Below, piece by piece: positions 37,430 through 46,324 of a DNA stretch of 64,000 bases (its first letter is position 1; every line of letters starts with the position of its first letter). The stretch covers positions 496,001 through 560,000 of the forward strand of contig NZ_CP073751.1 of assembly GCF_020025155.1 (NCBI RefSeq), written 5' to 3'. The notes beneath the pieces are model-generated. The model saw only the letters and a program-made list of their open reading frames with translations, was not told where the DNA came from and made no database searches. Source of the stretch: Halopseudomonas nanhaiensis. GTDB taxonomy: Bacteria > Pseudomonadota > Gammaproteobacteria > Pseudomonadales > Pseudomonadaceae. A program made the position numbers and the translations under genes.

Positions 37430-38434
37430 ATGACGATCAAGGTGGGCATCAACGGATTCGGGCGCATCGGCAAGCTGGCGCTTCGCGCCGCGTGGGACTG
37501 GCCCGAGCTGGACTTCATTTGCATCAACGATCCGGCCGGCGATGCGGCAACGCATGCGCATTTGCTGAACTTCGATTCGGTGCATGGTCGCTGGCACCAT
37601 GAGGCACGTCACCAGGATGGCAAGCTGGTGATCGATGGCAAGTCCATCACCCTCACCCAGCACAAGACCATCGGCAACGGGGACTGGTCGGACTGCGATC
37701 TGGTCATCGAAGCCAGCGGCAAGATGAAGACCGTCGAGGTGCTCGAGGAATATCTGCGCCAGGGGGTCAAGCGGGTGGTCGTCAGCGCGCCGGTGAAGGA
37801 AGCCGGTGCCTTGAACGTGGTGCTGGGAGTGAACCAGCACCTGTTCGATCCGGCTAAACATCGGATCGTCACCGCTGCGTCCTGCACCACCAACTGTCTG
37901 GCGCCGGTCGTGAAGGTCATTCACGAAGCGCTGGGAATCCGCCACGGCTCCATCACCACCATTCACGATGTCACCAACACGCAGAGCATCCTCGACCAGC
38001 CGCACAAGGACTTGCGCCGTGCGCGTGCCGCCGGGATGAGTCTGATCCCGACCAGTACCGGATCGGCGACGGCAATCGCGGAGATTTTTCCTGAACTGCG
38101 CGGCAAGCTCAACGGGCACGCCGTGCGCGTTCCTCTGGCCAATGCCTCGTTGACCGACTGTGTATTCGAGGTGGAGCGCGCGACGTCGGTCGAACAGGTC
38201 AATGCGCTGTTCAAGGCCGCGGCAGACGGTGAGCTGAAAGGTATTCTCGGATACGAGGAGCGCCCCCTGGTCTCGATCGACTATCGCACCGATCCTCGCT
38301 CGTCGATCATCGATGCGCTGTCGACCATGGTGATCAACGGTACCCAGGTGAAGCTATACAGCTGGTACGACAACGAATGGGGCTATGCCAACCGTACCGT
38401 CGAACTGGCGCGTCTGGTCGGCCAGGCGGGCTGA
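37430..38434 (+). CDS. ArsJ-associated glyceraldehyde-3-phosphate dehydrogenase
   Basis: A 334-residue type I GAPDH. It has the NAD motif [14 protein letters not shown], the catalytic Cys in [15 protein letters not shown] near residue 150, and the partner His in the following strands. In ars operons with arsJ, this enzyme uses arsenate in place of phosphate to make unstable 1-arseno-3-phosphoglycerate, which ArsJ exports. It also contains the [13 protein letters not shown] and [11 protein letters not shown] blocks. The ATG at 37430 sits behind GAGGTGA; a GTG three codons earlier is ignored. It is two bases upstream of arsJ. Confidence 0.93.
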   Translation: MTIKVGINGFGRIGKLALRAAWDWPELDFICINDPAGDAATHAHLLNFDSVHGRWHHEARHQDGKLVIDGKSITLTQHKTIGNGDWSDCDLVIEASGKMKTVEVLEEYLRQGVKRVVVSAPVKEAGALNVVLGVNQHLFDPAKHRIVTAASCTTNCLAPVVKVIHEALGIRHGSITTIHDVTNTQSILDQPHKDLRRARAAGMSLIPTSTGSATAIAEIFPELRGKLNGHAVRVPLANASLTDCVFEVERATSVEQVNALFKAAADGELKGILGYEERPLVSIDYRTDPRSSIIDALSTMVINGTQVKLYSWYDNEWGYANRTVELARLVGQAG

Positions 38435-38436
38435 GC

Positions 38437-39660
38437 ATGCGCCGATTGCCGAGTCTGGCGCCGGAGGTTCGGCAATATCTGGTGGTAACGGGCAATTACT
38501 GGGCCTTCACGCTGACCGATGGCGCGTTGCGCATGCTGGTGGTGCTGCATTTCCACAGCCTCGGTTACAGTCCGCTGCAGATCGCCTCGCTGTTTTTGTT
38601 CTACGAGCTATTCGGTGTCGTCACCAATCTGGTGGGTGGCTATCTCGGGGCGCGTATCGGGCTGAACCGGACCATGAATATCGGTCTCGCCTTGCAGGTG
38701 GCGGCGCTATTGATGCTCACGGTGCCGCCCGAGTGGTTGACGGTGGTGTGGGTGATGGGGGCGCAGGCGATATCGGGCATCGCCAAGGACCTCAACAAGA
38801 TGAGCGCCAAAAGCGCGATAAAGCTGCTCGTGCCGGAGGGTCAGCAGGGCGCGCTGTATCGCTGGGTTGCGCTGTTGACCGGTTCGAAGAACGCGCTCAA
38901 GGGTGCTGGCTTCTTTGTGGGTGGCGCGCTGTTGGCGTTGCTCGGTTTTGCAGGTGCCGTGCTGGCCATGGCCTGCATCCTCGCGCTGGTCTGGATTGCG
39001 AGCCTGTTCCTGCTGAAACGGGATCTGGGCAGAGCGAAGGCGAAGCCGAAGTTCCGCGAGATGCTGTCCAAGAGCGGCCCCATCAACGTGCTGTCGGCAG
39101 CTCGGCTGTTTCTGTTCGGCGCCCGCGACGTCTGGTTCGTGATCGCCCTGCCGGTGTATCTGAGCAGCGTGTTCGGCTGGGACCATTGGCAGGTCGGCGG
39201 GTTTCTGGCCAGTTGGGTGATTGGCTACGGTATCGTCCAGACGCTGGCTCCGGGGATCACCGGCAAACGCCGCGGTAGCGTACCTGGCGCAGCAGCGGCG
39301 TTCGGCTGGGCAGCGTCGCTCACGGTGGTTCCGGGGGCCATTGCGCTGGGCCTGCTGAGCGACGGGGCGGCGGAGGTTATTCTGCTGGGTGGGCTGATGA
39401 CCTTCGGCGTGCTGTTTGCCGTCAATTCCTCGCTGCACAGCTACCTGATCGTCTCTTATGCCAAAGCTGATGGGGTGTCACTGGATGTCGGTTTCTATTA
39501 CATGTCCAATGCAATGGGCCGATTGATCGGTACGCTGCTGTCCGGCTGGGTCTATCAGGCCTACGGCCTGGAGGCCTGTCTGTGGGTATCGACATTCTTC
39601 CTGGCCACGGCCGCCCTGATCTCGTTGAAACTGCCGCGGCATCGGTTTAGCGCTAGCTAG
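38437..39660 (+). CDS. arsJ: ArsJ organoarsenical efflux permease
   Basis: A 407-residue MFS permease with about 12 helices that exports 1-arseno-3-phosphoglycerate made by the adjacent GAPDH. Conserved features include VTGNYWAFTLTDGALRMLVVL at the start, ISGIAKDLNKMSAKSAIK and ARDVWFVIALPVYL. The ATG at 38437 lies two bases after the gapdh stop; an in-frame start upstream lies inside gapdh. Its TAG stop shares four bases (CTAG) with the convergent MFS gene. Confidence 0.93.
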   Translation: MRRLPSLAPEVRQYLVVTGNYWAFTLTDGALRMLVVLHFHSLGYSPLQIASLFLFYELFGVVTNLVGGYLGARIGLNRTMNIGLALQVAALLMLTVPPEWLTVVWVMGAQAISGIAKDLNKMSAKSAIKLLVPEGQQGALYRWVALLTGSKNALKGAGFFVGGALLALLGFAGAVLAMACILALVWIASLFLLKRDLGRAKAKPKFREMLSKSGPINVLSAARLFLFGARDVWFVIALPVYLSSVFGWDHWQVGGFLASWVIGYGIVQTLAPGITGKRRGSVPGAAAAFGWAASLTVVPGAIALGLLSDGAAEVILLGGLMTFGVLFAVNSSLHSYLIVSYAKADGVSLDVGFYYMSNAMGRLIGTLLSGWVYQAYGLEACLWVSTFFLATAALISLKLPRHRFSAS

Positions 39661-40838
39661 TCGGCTGCATGCATAGCCGCCGCCGCAGTAGTTGATCGCA
39701 GGTGCCGCGCGCACAACCAGCCGAGGGCGGCGATGCTGGCGCCAGCGAGGCCGAGCATCGGCAACGACGTGGCGTGGGTGACCTGGGCACCAATCGCAGC
39801 CCCGGCACCCTGTCCCAGAAACATCATCGAGCCGTTCAGGGCCATCACCACCTGACGCCCCTGCGGAGCCGCTTCCACCAGTTGTGCCTGAATCAGCGGG
39901 GACAGGGTAAACAATCCTGCCGCACCGAGTGTGACCGCTGCCCCCAGGCCAGCCCAGCTCAGCAGGCCCTGACCCGGCAACCACAGCATGCTGGCCGAAT
40001 ACAGCAGCTGGGTCGTGCCGATGCATATGAAGATGCGCATGAGGATCCGCCCCGGGTTGCGCACCTGGCCCATGCGACTGGCCAGCGTCACTCCGACCAT
40101 TGCGCCAACCCCGACCAGCATCTGTGCCAGGGCGACGTGCCGGGTGTTTCCGATCACCCGTTCCACGACGGGGGCTATGTACGGGACGACACAGAAGGTC
40201 GCAGCAAATGCGGTAAAGGTCATGATCAGCAATCGGCGAACCTGGGGATCACCACCCACCCGCAGCACACGCCAGCCCATGCTGTCCTGACTGGCCACCC
40301 GGGGCAGCGCAAGTCGCACCCCCGCTGCAGCGATCAGACAGAGCACTGCGGCGAGCACGAATGTTGACCGCCAGCCGAACAGGCCGCCCACAAGGCTGCC
40401 CATCGGCATGCCGAACAGGAACGCCAGCACCATGCCGCCCATCACCATGGCCAGCACCTGCGCGCGGCGCTCGGGTGGAAACAACAGCGCGACCGTCGAG
40501 GGCACGACCGGTATAACCAGTGTGGCAGCCAGTCCTGCCAGCACGCGCAGGGCCAGTAGCTCGGTGAAGCTCGAAGCCCACGCCGCGCACAGGTTGATCA
40601 ATGCGACCGTCACCAGTGCCATCCACAGCAGCCGGCGCCGCTCCAGCTGTCCGGTACGCAGCGCTATGAACGGTGCCGTGAGCGCATAGGCCAGTGCGAA
40701 GGCCGTGGCCAGGTATCCGCCGGTTGCAGTGGTTACCTGAAGATCCCGAGCCAGCTCGATCAGCAGCCCGGCAAACACGAAGGTTTGCGTGCCAACCGCG
40801 GCGGTAGCAAGCGTCAGTGCGAGTATGCGCATCAGCAT
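39657..40838 (-). CDS. MFS transporter (drug/metabolite efflux type)
   Basis: A 393-residue, 12-helix MFS protein of the DHA1 type. It has a GGYLATAFALAYALTAPFIALRTGQLERRR loop (motif A-like) and a VMGGMVLAFLFGMPMGSLVGG segment in helix 5 (motif C-like). It is probably a proton antiporter for small molecules. The start is either ATG 40838 or ATG 40832, the latter overlapping the upstream hydrolase stop as TGATG. It is the last gene of the TetR-linked hydrolase-MFS unit. Confidence 0.82.
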   Translation of the reverse strand: MLMRILALTLATAAVGTQTFVFAGLLIELARDLQVTTATGGYLATAFALAYALTAPFIALRTGQLERRRLLWMALVTVALINLCAAWASSFTELLALRVLAGLAATLVIPVVPSTVALLFPPERRAQVLAMVMGGMVLAFLFGMPMGSLVGGLFGWRSTFVLAAVLCLIAAAGVRLALPRVASQDSMGWRVLRVGGDPQVRRLLIMTFTAFAATFCVVPYIAPVVERVIGNTRHVALAQMLVGVGAMVGVTLASRMGQVRNPGRILMRIFICIGTTQLLYSASMLWLPGQGLLSWAGLGAAVTLGAAGLFTLSPLIQAQLVEAAPQGRQVVMALNGSMMFLGQGAGAAIGAQVTHATSLPMLGLAGASIAALGWLCARHLRSTTAAAAMHAAD

Positions 40839-41776
40839 GATGCACCGCCCCGGGGCGCTGAACTGGACGCTTCCCGCAGCTGATCCGAACGGCTTGCACC
40901 GGGCGGACGGCGTAGCGCACCGGGAAACCGGTTGCGTCGGCTGCCGGTCTTGAGGAAGCTCGCAATAGCCTGCAGTACACGCGGCTCGCCGAGCACCCTG
41001 TTGTGACCTCCGCTGTCGAGCCATAGGGTCTTGGCCTTGCAGGCGGCGGCGTTGCTGCGTGCCGCGGCGATCGGCACCACGGCGTCGTCTTCGGCGTGCA
41101 CCAGCATGACAGCCGTGTCCAGTTGTGCGAGACCCAGGTCCGTCCGGAAGCGTTCCAGCGGCGCTTCAAGACCCTGCTGAATGTGGCGGGTCATCCGCGT
41201 CAGCGACCGTTCGGAAAGGCCCTGCGCTCGGCCCTGGCTCAGTGCCTGATACCGGGCAGCCTGCGGTGCGCCAATCAACACCAGACGCGAAGCCTGCAAG
41301 CCGTAGGCTTCCATCGCGAGAACCGATGTTGCCCCGCCCACCGAATGGGCAATGATTGCATGCAATTCACCGCACTCCACCCCCGCCCGGGCAATTGCCC
41401 GGGCGAGCAGTAACAGCGGGGCGCGGCGGCCAGTTGCCAGCCCGTGAGCGGGGAGATCCAGCGCAGCCACACTGTAGCCCTGGCTGAGCAGAGGCTCGAC
41501 GAATGCGCCCATGGCGTTGTGGTCGCTTTCCCAGCCATGCACCAGCAGCACCCGTGGACCTTCGCCCTTGATCCAGAGCGGGACCGTCTCGTCGCCTGCC
41601 GTCACGAGACGGCGCTCGAAGCGCTCGAACGCCTGCGGCCAGCGCTGCGGTCGAACCAGGGTGCGGGGTTCCAGGAAGCGCTTGGCCCCGATCCTTGCGA
41701 AGCGGTCCGGAAAGACCGATGACAGCATCCTTACCGTACCAAGCCCGATAGTGCGGCGAATGTGAGCGGCATTCAT
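40832..41776 (-). CDS. Alpha/beta hydrolase
   Basis: A 314-residue serine hydrolase. It has the oxyanion strand VLLVHGWESDHNAMG, the nucleophile in AHSVGGATS, the acid in LVHAEDDAVVP and the His in DSGGHNRVLG. An atypical Arg/Ser-rich, probably disordered C-terminal tail follows residue 280. Pairing with an efflux pump and a TetR regulator suggests detoxification of an ester-type compound; this is inference. A TetR operator lies 31 bases upstream. Confidence 0.8.
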   Translation of the reverse strand: MNAAHIRRTIGLGTVRMLSSVFPDRFARIGAKRFLEPRTLVRPQRWPQAFERFERRLVTAGDETVPLWIKGEGPRVLLVHGWESDHNAMGAFVEPLLSQGYSVAALDLPAHGLATGRRAPLLLLARAIARAGVECGELHAIIAHSVGGATSVLAMEAYGLQASRLVLIGAPQAARYQALSQGRAQGLSERSLTRMTRHIQQGLEAPLERFRTDLGLAQLDTAVMLVHAEDDAVVPIAAARSNAAACKAKTLWLDSGGHNRVLGEPRVLQAIASFLKTGSRRNRFPGALRRPPGASRSDQLREASSSAPRGGASC

Positions 41777-41806
41777 CGTATGTCTCCTCTGCTGTAACTT
41801 GTGTCT

Positions 41807-41824
41807 ACCTATCAGTTGGTAGGT
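41807..41824. promoter_or_regulatory. TetR-type operator upstream of the hydrolase/MFS genes
   Basis: ACCTATCAGTTGGTAGGT, an 18-bp near-palindrome with the same outer arms (ACCTAYC / GGTAGGT) as the site upstream of the tetR gene. It lies 31 bases before the hydrolase ATG. Confidence 0.75.
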
Positions 41825-41887
41825 TTATCACGCTGAGTTGTTCCTCGCCGGACCGGAAGCAGGTGCCTCGGTCGCAGTACGATGGCG

Positions 41888-42442
41888 TTACTGTTGTCGG
41901 GCCAGCCGCTGGCGAAGTCTGGCCACGGCCCGCTCGAGTGGCAGCGGCGAGTGTCTCACCCGGCCCAGCACCAGAGCCCCCTGTACATTCAGCAGTATCT
42001 CCTCGGCCCATTCCCGCGCGTCGCTCTCGTTGCCCGCATATCCGCCTGTCATGGCGATACGCTCGAGCCATTGCTGCTGCAGATCGAGCAGACGCCGGGC
42101 ACGCTGTTGCAGCTGTTGCGGCAGGTGGTCCCAATCTCCGAGGATACCGCCAACCGGGCACAGCCGACTGCCCGCGCCAATGTTGCCGAGATACACCGAA
42201 AAGAAGGCCTCCAGCTGGCGAGCGGGGGGCTGATCCTGCAGCGCATCGACACGGGCGCGAAAGGCATTGATGCTCGTTTCGATGACGTCGCTGACCAGGG
42301 CCTCCTTGTTGCGGTAGTGATGAAAGAGGCTGGGCTTGCGGATGCCGACCCGATCGGCAACGTCCTGCAGGCTGAAGCCATTCATCGACTGCTTCTGAAG
42401 CAGGTCGGCGGCGGTGGCGAGTATCTCTGTCTTGGTGTTCAT
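41888..42442 (-). CDS. TetR-family transcriptional repressor
   Basis: A 184-residue regulator. The N-terminal helix-turn-helix is GFSLQDVADRVGIRKPSLFHHYRNKEALV, followed by a ligand-binding domain with the conserved CPVGGILGD region seen in AcrR/YxaF-like members. The ATG at 42442 is the family start (MNTKTEILATAADLL). It lies upstream of the hydrolase-MFS pair on the same strand. An 18-bp palindrome three bases before its own start predicts autoregulation, and a near-copy precedes the hydrolase gene. Confidence 0.9.
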   Translation of the reverse strand: MNTKTEILATAADLLQKQSMNGFSLQDVADRVGIRKPSLFHHYRNKEALVSDVIETSINAFRARVDALQDQPPARQLEAFFSVYLGNIGAGSRLCPVGGILGDWDHLPQQLQQRARRLLDLQQQWLERIAMTGGYAGNESDAREWAEEILLNVQGALVLGRVRHSPLPLERAVARLRQRLARQQ

Positions 42443-42444
42443 GC

Positions 42445-42462
42445 ACCTACCGTATGGTAGGT
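42445..42462. promoter_or_regulatory. TetR-type operator upstream of the tetR gene
   Basis: ACCTACCGTATGGTAGGT: 7-bp perfect inverted arms around GTAT. It directly abuts the tetR start codon. Its outer bases equal those of the 41807-41824 site. Confidence 0.8.
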
Positions 42463-42555
42463 TTGAGGGGCTCGTCAAGATCTTTTTCTGCCAGGGCGGC
42501 GCGGCGCGCACGGCGTTGTTGTAAGTGCCCCGTACGTCGCCAGTCGGAAAGCCCG

Positions 42556-42607
42556 GTTTACGCAATGTTTATGCGTACCGGCTGAACTGCGGATCGTTTG
42601 TTTATCC
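42556..42607 (+). promoter_or_regulatory. Repeated GTTTAY motifs upstream of trkH (candidate KdpE sites)
   Basis: GTTTACGC (42556) and GTTTATGC (42567) are direct repeats 11 bases apart, and GTTTGTTTATCC follows at 42596. The 11-base period of TTTAYR half-sites is the arrangement known for E. coli KdpE (TTTATA-N5-TTTACA). The same GTTTGTTTA string recurs twice before trkA. Confidence 0.5.
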
Positions 42608-42648
42608 CCCTCGACGCTAGCCTGTGCGCTATCTGCTGCGAGGTTCAA

Positions 42649-44097
42649 ATGCTCGGCTTTCTGCGTCCTGTGATTTATGTCTGCGGCTTTCTGGTGCTGA
42701 TCATGTCGAGCATGATGCTCGGCGTGGCTGGTTTTGCATGGCTGCGCGCCGATCCGGAAACTCTGATATTTCTTCAATCTGCGGGCGTCGCGGGCGTGGC
42801 CGGGGGCGCGATGGTGTTCGGCTGTCGGCACGCCCAGTTCAACCTCATCGCTCGGCAGCTATACCTGTTGACCAGCCTCAGTTGGGTGATGATGTCATTG
42901 GCCGGTGCGCTACCGCTGTTTTTCAGTCACTTCGATCTGTCCCTGACCGATGCGGTGTTCGAAGCGGTATCGGGTATTACCACCACGGGGTCGACGGTCT
43001 TGGCGGGGCTGCAGGACATGCCGGCGAGCCTTCTTCTCTGGCGCTCGATACTGCAATGGCTCGGCGGGCTGGGCGTGATCGGAATGGCGGTCTCGATCCT
43101 GCCGTTTCTCCGTGTGGGCGGCATGCGCCTGTTCCACACCGAGTCGTCGGACTGGTCGGACAAATCCATGCCGCGCATTCAATCGCTGGCTCGCATGCTC
43201 CTGCTGACCTATATGGGAGTCAGCCTGGCGTGCATGCTGAGCTACTGGGCGGCCGGCATGAGTCTGTTCGATGCCATCAATCACGCCATGACGACGGTTT
43301 CCACCGGCGGCTACGCGACGGATGATCGATCCATGGGGCGCTTCGGCCCCGGTATCCTGTGGATAGCCATTACCTTCATGCTGATCGGCGCGCTGCCGTT
43401 TACCATGCTCATCGCCTTCGTGCGCAGGCCGAGTCTCGCGGTGCTCAAGAATCAGCAGGCACTCGGATTGCTGGGAATCGTCGCGGCGGTGAGTCTGAGT
43501 CTGACTGCGGTGCTGATAGCTGATCGGCAGTATGCACCGTTCGAGGCGCTGACCCAGGCCACGTTCAACCTGGTGTCGGTGATCACCACCACCGGCTATG
43601 CCTCGACCGATTACCTGTTGTGGGGGCCGTTCAGCATCGCACTGTTCTTTCTGGTCATGTTCGTTGGCGGGTGTTCAGGCTCGACCAGCGGCGGGATGAA
43701 GGTGTTTCGGTTCCAGCTCAGTTATCTGTTCCTGCGCTCGCAGGTTCGCAAGCTGGTACATCCGAACGGCGTCTTCATCACCCAGTACAACGGCCGACCG
43801 GTCCAGGATGACATCATTCTCTCTGCGGTGGCATTCTCGTTCCTGTTCTTCCTGACACTGGGCGTCATTACCCTGCTGCTCGCTCTGCTCGGGCTTGACC
43901 TGCTGACGAGCGTCAGCGCCACGGCCACAGCACTGACCAACGTGGGTCCGGGTGTAGGCAATGTAGTCGGACCGGCGGGCAACTTCGCGTCCCTGCCCGT
44001 TGCTGCGAAATGGTTGTTATCCTTCGCCATGTTGTTGGGTCGTCTGGAGTTGCTGACCATGATGGTACTGTTCACGCCCATGTTCTGGCGGGGTTGA
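42649..44097 (+). CDS. trkH: Trk potassium uptake system membrane subunit
   Basis: A 482-residue K+ translocating subunit. Four P-loop filters are visible in order: SGITTTGSTVLAG, MTTVSTGGYATDD, VITTTGYASTDY and LTNVGPGVGNVVG. It forms a dimeric channel gated by TrkA. ATG 42649 (GAGG upstream) gives the standard start MLGFLRPVIYV; an ATG 17 codons earlier is less likely. It is followed within two bases by the histidine kinase gene. Confidence 0.93.
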   Translation: MLGFLRPVIYVCGFLVLIMSSMMLGVAGFAWLRADPETLIFLQSAGVAGVAGGAMVFGCRHAQFNLIARQLYLLTSLSWVMMSLAGALPLFFSHFDLSLTDAVFEAVSGITTTGSTVLAGLQDMPASLLLWRSILQWLGGLGVIGMAVSILPFLRVGGMRLFHTESSDWSDKSMPRIQSLARMLLLTYMGVSLACMLSYWAAGMSLFDAINHAMTTVSTGGYATDDRSMGRFGPGILWIAITFMLIGALPFTMLIAFVRRPSLAVLKNQQALGLLGIVAAVSLSLTAVLIADRQYAPFEALTQATFNLVSVITTTGYASTDYLLWGPFSIALFFLVMFVGGCSGSTSGGMKVFRFQLSYLFLRSQVRKLVHPNGVFITQYNGRPVQDDIILSAVAFSFLFFLTLGVITLLLALLGLDLLTSVSATATALTNVGPGVGNVVGPAGNFASLPVAAKWLLSFAMLLGRLELLTMMVLFTPMFWRG

Positions 44098-44099
44098 GA

Positions 44100-45539
44100 A
44101 TGCTGGTGTTTCGCTGGCGCGAGATCGGGCTGCTCACGCTTCCGGTTCTGGTGCCTCTGCTGGCGACAGCGGTATCCCTGGCACTGGCGCCGCTGCTGCC
44201 GAGCGCTGACCTGGCAATGATCTATCTGGCCGGCGTGCTGATCACGTCGATCTACAGCCGAGTTCGGCCGGCTCTGCTATGCGCCATCTTCAGTTTTCTC
44301 GCCTACAACTTCTTTCTTACCGAACCGCGTTATTCGCTGGAGATGTTCCACAGCGAAGATGTGCTGACGGCGGTGCTGCTGGTGATGGTCGCCGTGATCA
44401 CCGGTCATCTGGCCGCTCGCCTGAACGAAAAGGTTGTCGCCCTCAGGGACAGCCAACGCTGGAGCGAGCAACAGATGGAATGCGCGCGGGCGCTCTCGGC
44501 CTGCGTAAGTGACGCAGCGGTGATCGATGTGTTGGCCGAACAGGTAGAGGCCGCAATGGGGCGCCGGCTCGAACGCGTGCCGCCCGGCGATGCGCCGCCC
44601 CCTGCGGGACAGCCCCAGGAGGTTGCCTGGCGTAACGAGGCGCAGGGATGCACCATCTGGTTCGCTGATCTTGCGCGCAGGCCCCGAGGCGTCTTGCAGA
44701 GTCGGGAGGCCCCGCTGTCAAGCCATGATGAAGCACGCCTGGACACCCTCATCAGTCTCGCCCGGCTTGCGTGGAGCCGGGTCCTGCTTGCCGAATCGCT
44801 GCGTCAGGAGACGTTGGTGAAGGAGCGCGAGCAGCTGCGTTCGGCACTGCTGTCGTCGATCTCCCATGATTTGCGCACGCCTCTGGCGACCATGATCGGC
44901 TCGGTATCCAGTCTCATCGACCTGGCCGAGGCACTGGATCGAGAACAGCGCGCGGAGTTGCTGGAGAACACGCTCAGCGAAGCGCGGCGGCTGGATCGCT
45001 ACATACAGAAGCTGCTCGACATGACCCGCCTGGGACACGGCGAGCTCACGCTCGACCGGGACTGGGTCGGTATCGACGATATCGTCAGCGTAGTGCTTCG
45101 ACGGCTGCGTCCGTTGCAAGGCGACATGCAGATTCGGGTGGACCTGCCGGTAGATATGCCGTTGCTTCATGTCCACCCCGCGTTGATCGAACAGGCCGTC
45201 TTCAATGTCGCGGAAAATGCCTTGCGCTTTTCACCGCCCGGCGGAGAAGTGACCATCGCAGCCTGCCACGAAGCCGACTGGGTGCATCTGGACATAGGAG
45301 ACAACGGACCCGGGATTGACCCGGAGGCCTGGGATAGGGTCTTCGACATGTTTCACACGTTCAGCCATGGCGATCAGTACGCCGCTGGCACAGGTCTCGG
45401 CCTGGCGATATGCCAGGGCATTCTTGGCGCGCACCGGGGCGCGGCCCGGGTTTACCGAAGCGCGCCGGGACGTGGCACCGTGTTTCGGCTCAGCCTGCCG
45501 CTTATCCTGCCCGACAACCTCCGAGAAGCCGACGCATGA
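44100..45539 (+). CDS. Short KdpD-like sensor histidine kinase
   Basis: A 479-residue kinase corresponding to the C-terminal half of KdpD. It starts with the four-helix DUF4118 membrane domain (LIYLAGVLITSIYSRVRPALLC), followed by a GAF-like linker. HisKA with the phosphorylated His in SSISHDLRTPLATMIG and a HATPase domain (NVAENALRFSPPGGE, DNGPGID, GTGLGLAIC) complete it. The N-terminal KdpD and Usp domains are absent. It lies between trkH and the response regulator gene, overlapping the latter by four bases. K+ or turgor sensing is inferred from family and context. Confidence 0.88.
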   Translation: MLVFRWREIGLLTLPVLVPLLATAVSLALAPLLPSADLAMIYLAGVLITSIYSRVRPALLCAIFSFLAYNFFLTEPRYSLEMFHSEDVLTAVLLVMVAVITGHLAARLNEKVVALRDSQRWSEQQMECARALSACVSDAAVIDVLAEQVEAAMGRRLERVPPGDAPPPAGQPQEVAWRNEAQGCTIWFADLARRPRGVLQSREAPLSSHDEARLDTLISLARLAWSRVLLAESLRQETLVKEREQLRSALLSSISHDLRTPLATMIGSVSSLIDLAEALDREQRAELLENTLSEARRLDRYIQKLLDMTRLGHGELTLDRDWVGIDDIVSVVLRRLRPLQGDMQIRVDLPVDMPLLHVHPALIEQAVFNVAENALRFSPPGGEVTIAACHEADWVHLDIGDNGPGIDPEAWDRVFDMFHTFSHGDQYAAGTGLGLAICQGILGAHRGAARVYRSAPGRGTVFRLSLPLILPDNLREADA

Positions 45540-46225
45540 CGCACATTCTGATCATTGACGACGAGCCGCAGATCCGTCGCTTTCTGACCATCTGCCTGGG
45601 CTCACAGGGTTATCAGCTGATAGAGGCATCCGACGGTCGCTCCGGACTCGAGCAGGCGGCGTTGCGCGACCCGGACCTGATCATCATGGACCTGGGTTTG
45701 CCGGACATGGACGGTCAGCTGCTGCTGCAGCGTCTGCGAGAATTCTTCCTCGGCCCGGTGATCGTGCTGTCGGTGCGCAACAGCGAACGCGAGAAGGTGA
45801 TGGCGCTGGACAGCGGAGCGAACGACTACGTGGAAAAACCGTTTGGAGCGAACGAGTTGCTCGCACGGATTCGCTCGGTGTTGCGCACGTTCTCAAGTAT
45901 CGACGTGCCCCCGGCGGGCTTCGACGATGGCTACCTGAAAGTCGATTTGCAGGCACACCGGACCGTCCTCGATGGCGAAGACATCCACCTTTCGCGAAAG
46001 GAGTTCGAGCTCCTGCGCTGTCTGATTGCCCATCCCGGACGAATCGTCACGCAGCAGCAGCTGCTCAAGGAAATATGGGGGCCGCACCACAGTCATGATA
46101 CCCATTACCTGCGCATTTTCGTGGGCAGGCTTCGGGCAAAGCTCCGCGACGATCCCACGGCGCCGCGCTACGTGGAAACCGAAGCCGGGGTTGGCTATCG
46201 ATTCATAGGCGGCATCGACGGCTGA
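45536..46225 (+). CDS. KdpE-like OmpR-family response regulator
   Basis: A 229-residue regulator. The receiver domain has acidic residues in IIDDEP and the phosphoacceptor Asp in IIMDLGLPDMDG, with the Lys in VEKPFG. The winged-helix DNA-binding domain carries LSRKEFELLRCLIAHPGRIVTQQQLLKEIWG, the KdpE pattern. It starts within the kinase gene (ATGA). No kdpFABC genes are in the window, so its likely targets are the flanking trk genes. Confidence 0.88.
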   Translation: MTHILIIDDEPQIRRFLTICLGSQGYQLIEASDGRSGLEQAALRDPDLIIMDLGLPDMDGQLLLQRLREFFLGPVIVLSVRNSEREKVMALDSGANDYVEKPFGANELLARIRSVLRTFSSIDVPPAGFDDGYLKVDLQAHRTVLDGEDIHLSRKEFELLRCLIAHPGRIVTQQQLLKEIWGPHHSHDTHYLRIFVGRLRAKLRDDPTAPRYVETEAGVGYRFIGGIDG

Positions 46226-46226
46226 A

Positions 46227-46276
46227 GTTTGCGGTTTGTTTACTCCTGGCCGATCAGGCTGGCATGGTTTGTTTAC
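46227..46276 (+). promoter_or_regulatory. Repeated GTTTGTTTAC motifs upstream of trkA (candidate KdpE sites)
   Basis: GTTTGTTTAC occurs at 46234-46243 and 46267-46276, 33 bases apart. The first copy is preceded by GTTTGC at 46227, giving a GTTTGC-N5-GTTTAC pair with an 11-base period. The motif matches the one upstream of trkH. Confidence 0.5.
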
Positions 46277-46324
46277 GCCGAGGCAGCGGACAATCGTCAC
46301 ACGCGATAGCTTCGGAGTTTCCAG

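Noticed and set aside
40839..41024. N-terminal extension of the MFS gene into the hydrolase gene
   Set aside because: The extension is antigenic-looking Arg/Gln-rich sequence in another frame of the hydrolase; MFS helix 1 begins at 40838.
42598..42648. ATG 42598 as the trkH start
   Set aside because: It would add 17 residues with Cys pairs not typical of TrkH; ATG 42649 has GAGG upstream and gives the usual length.
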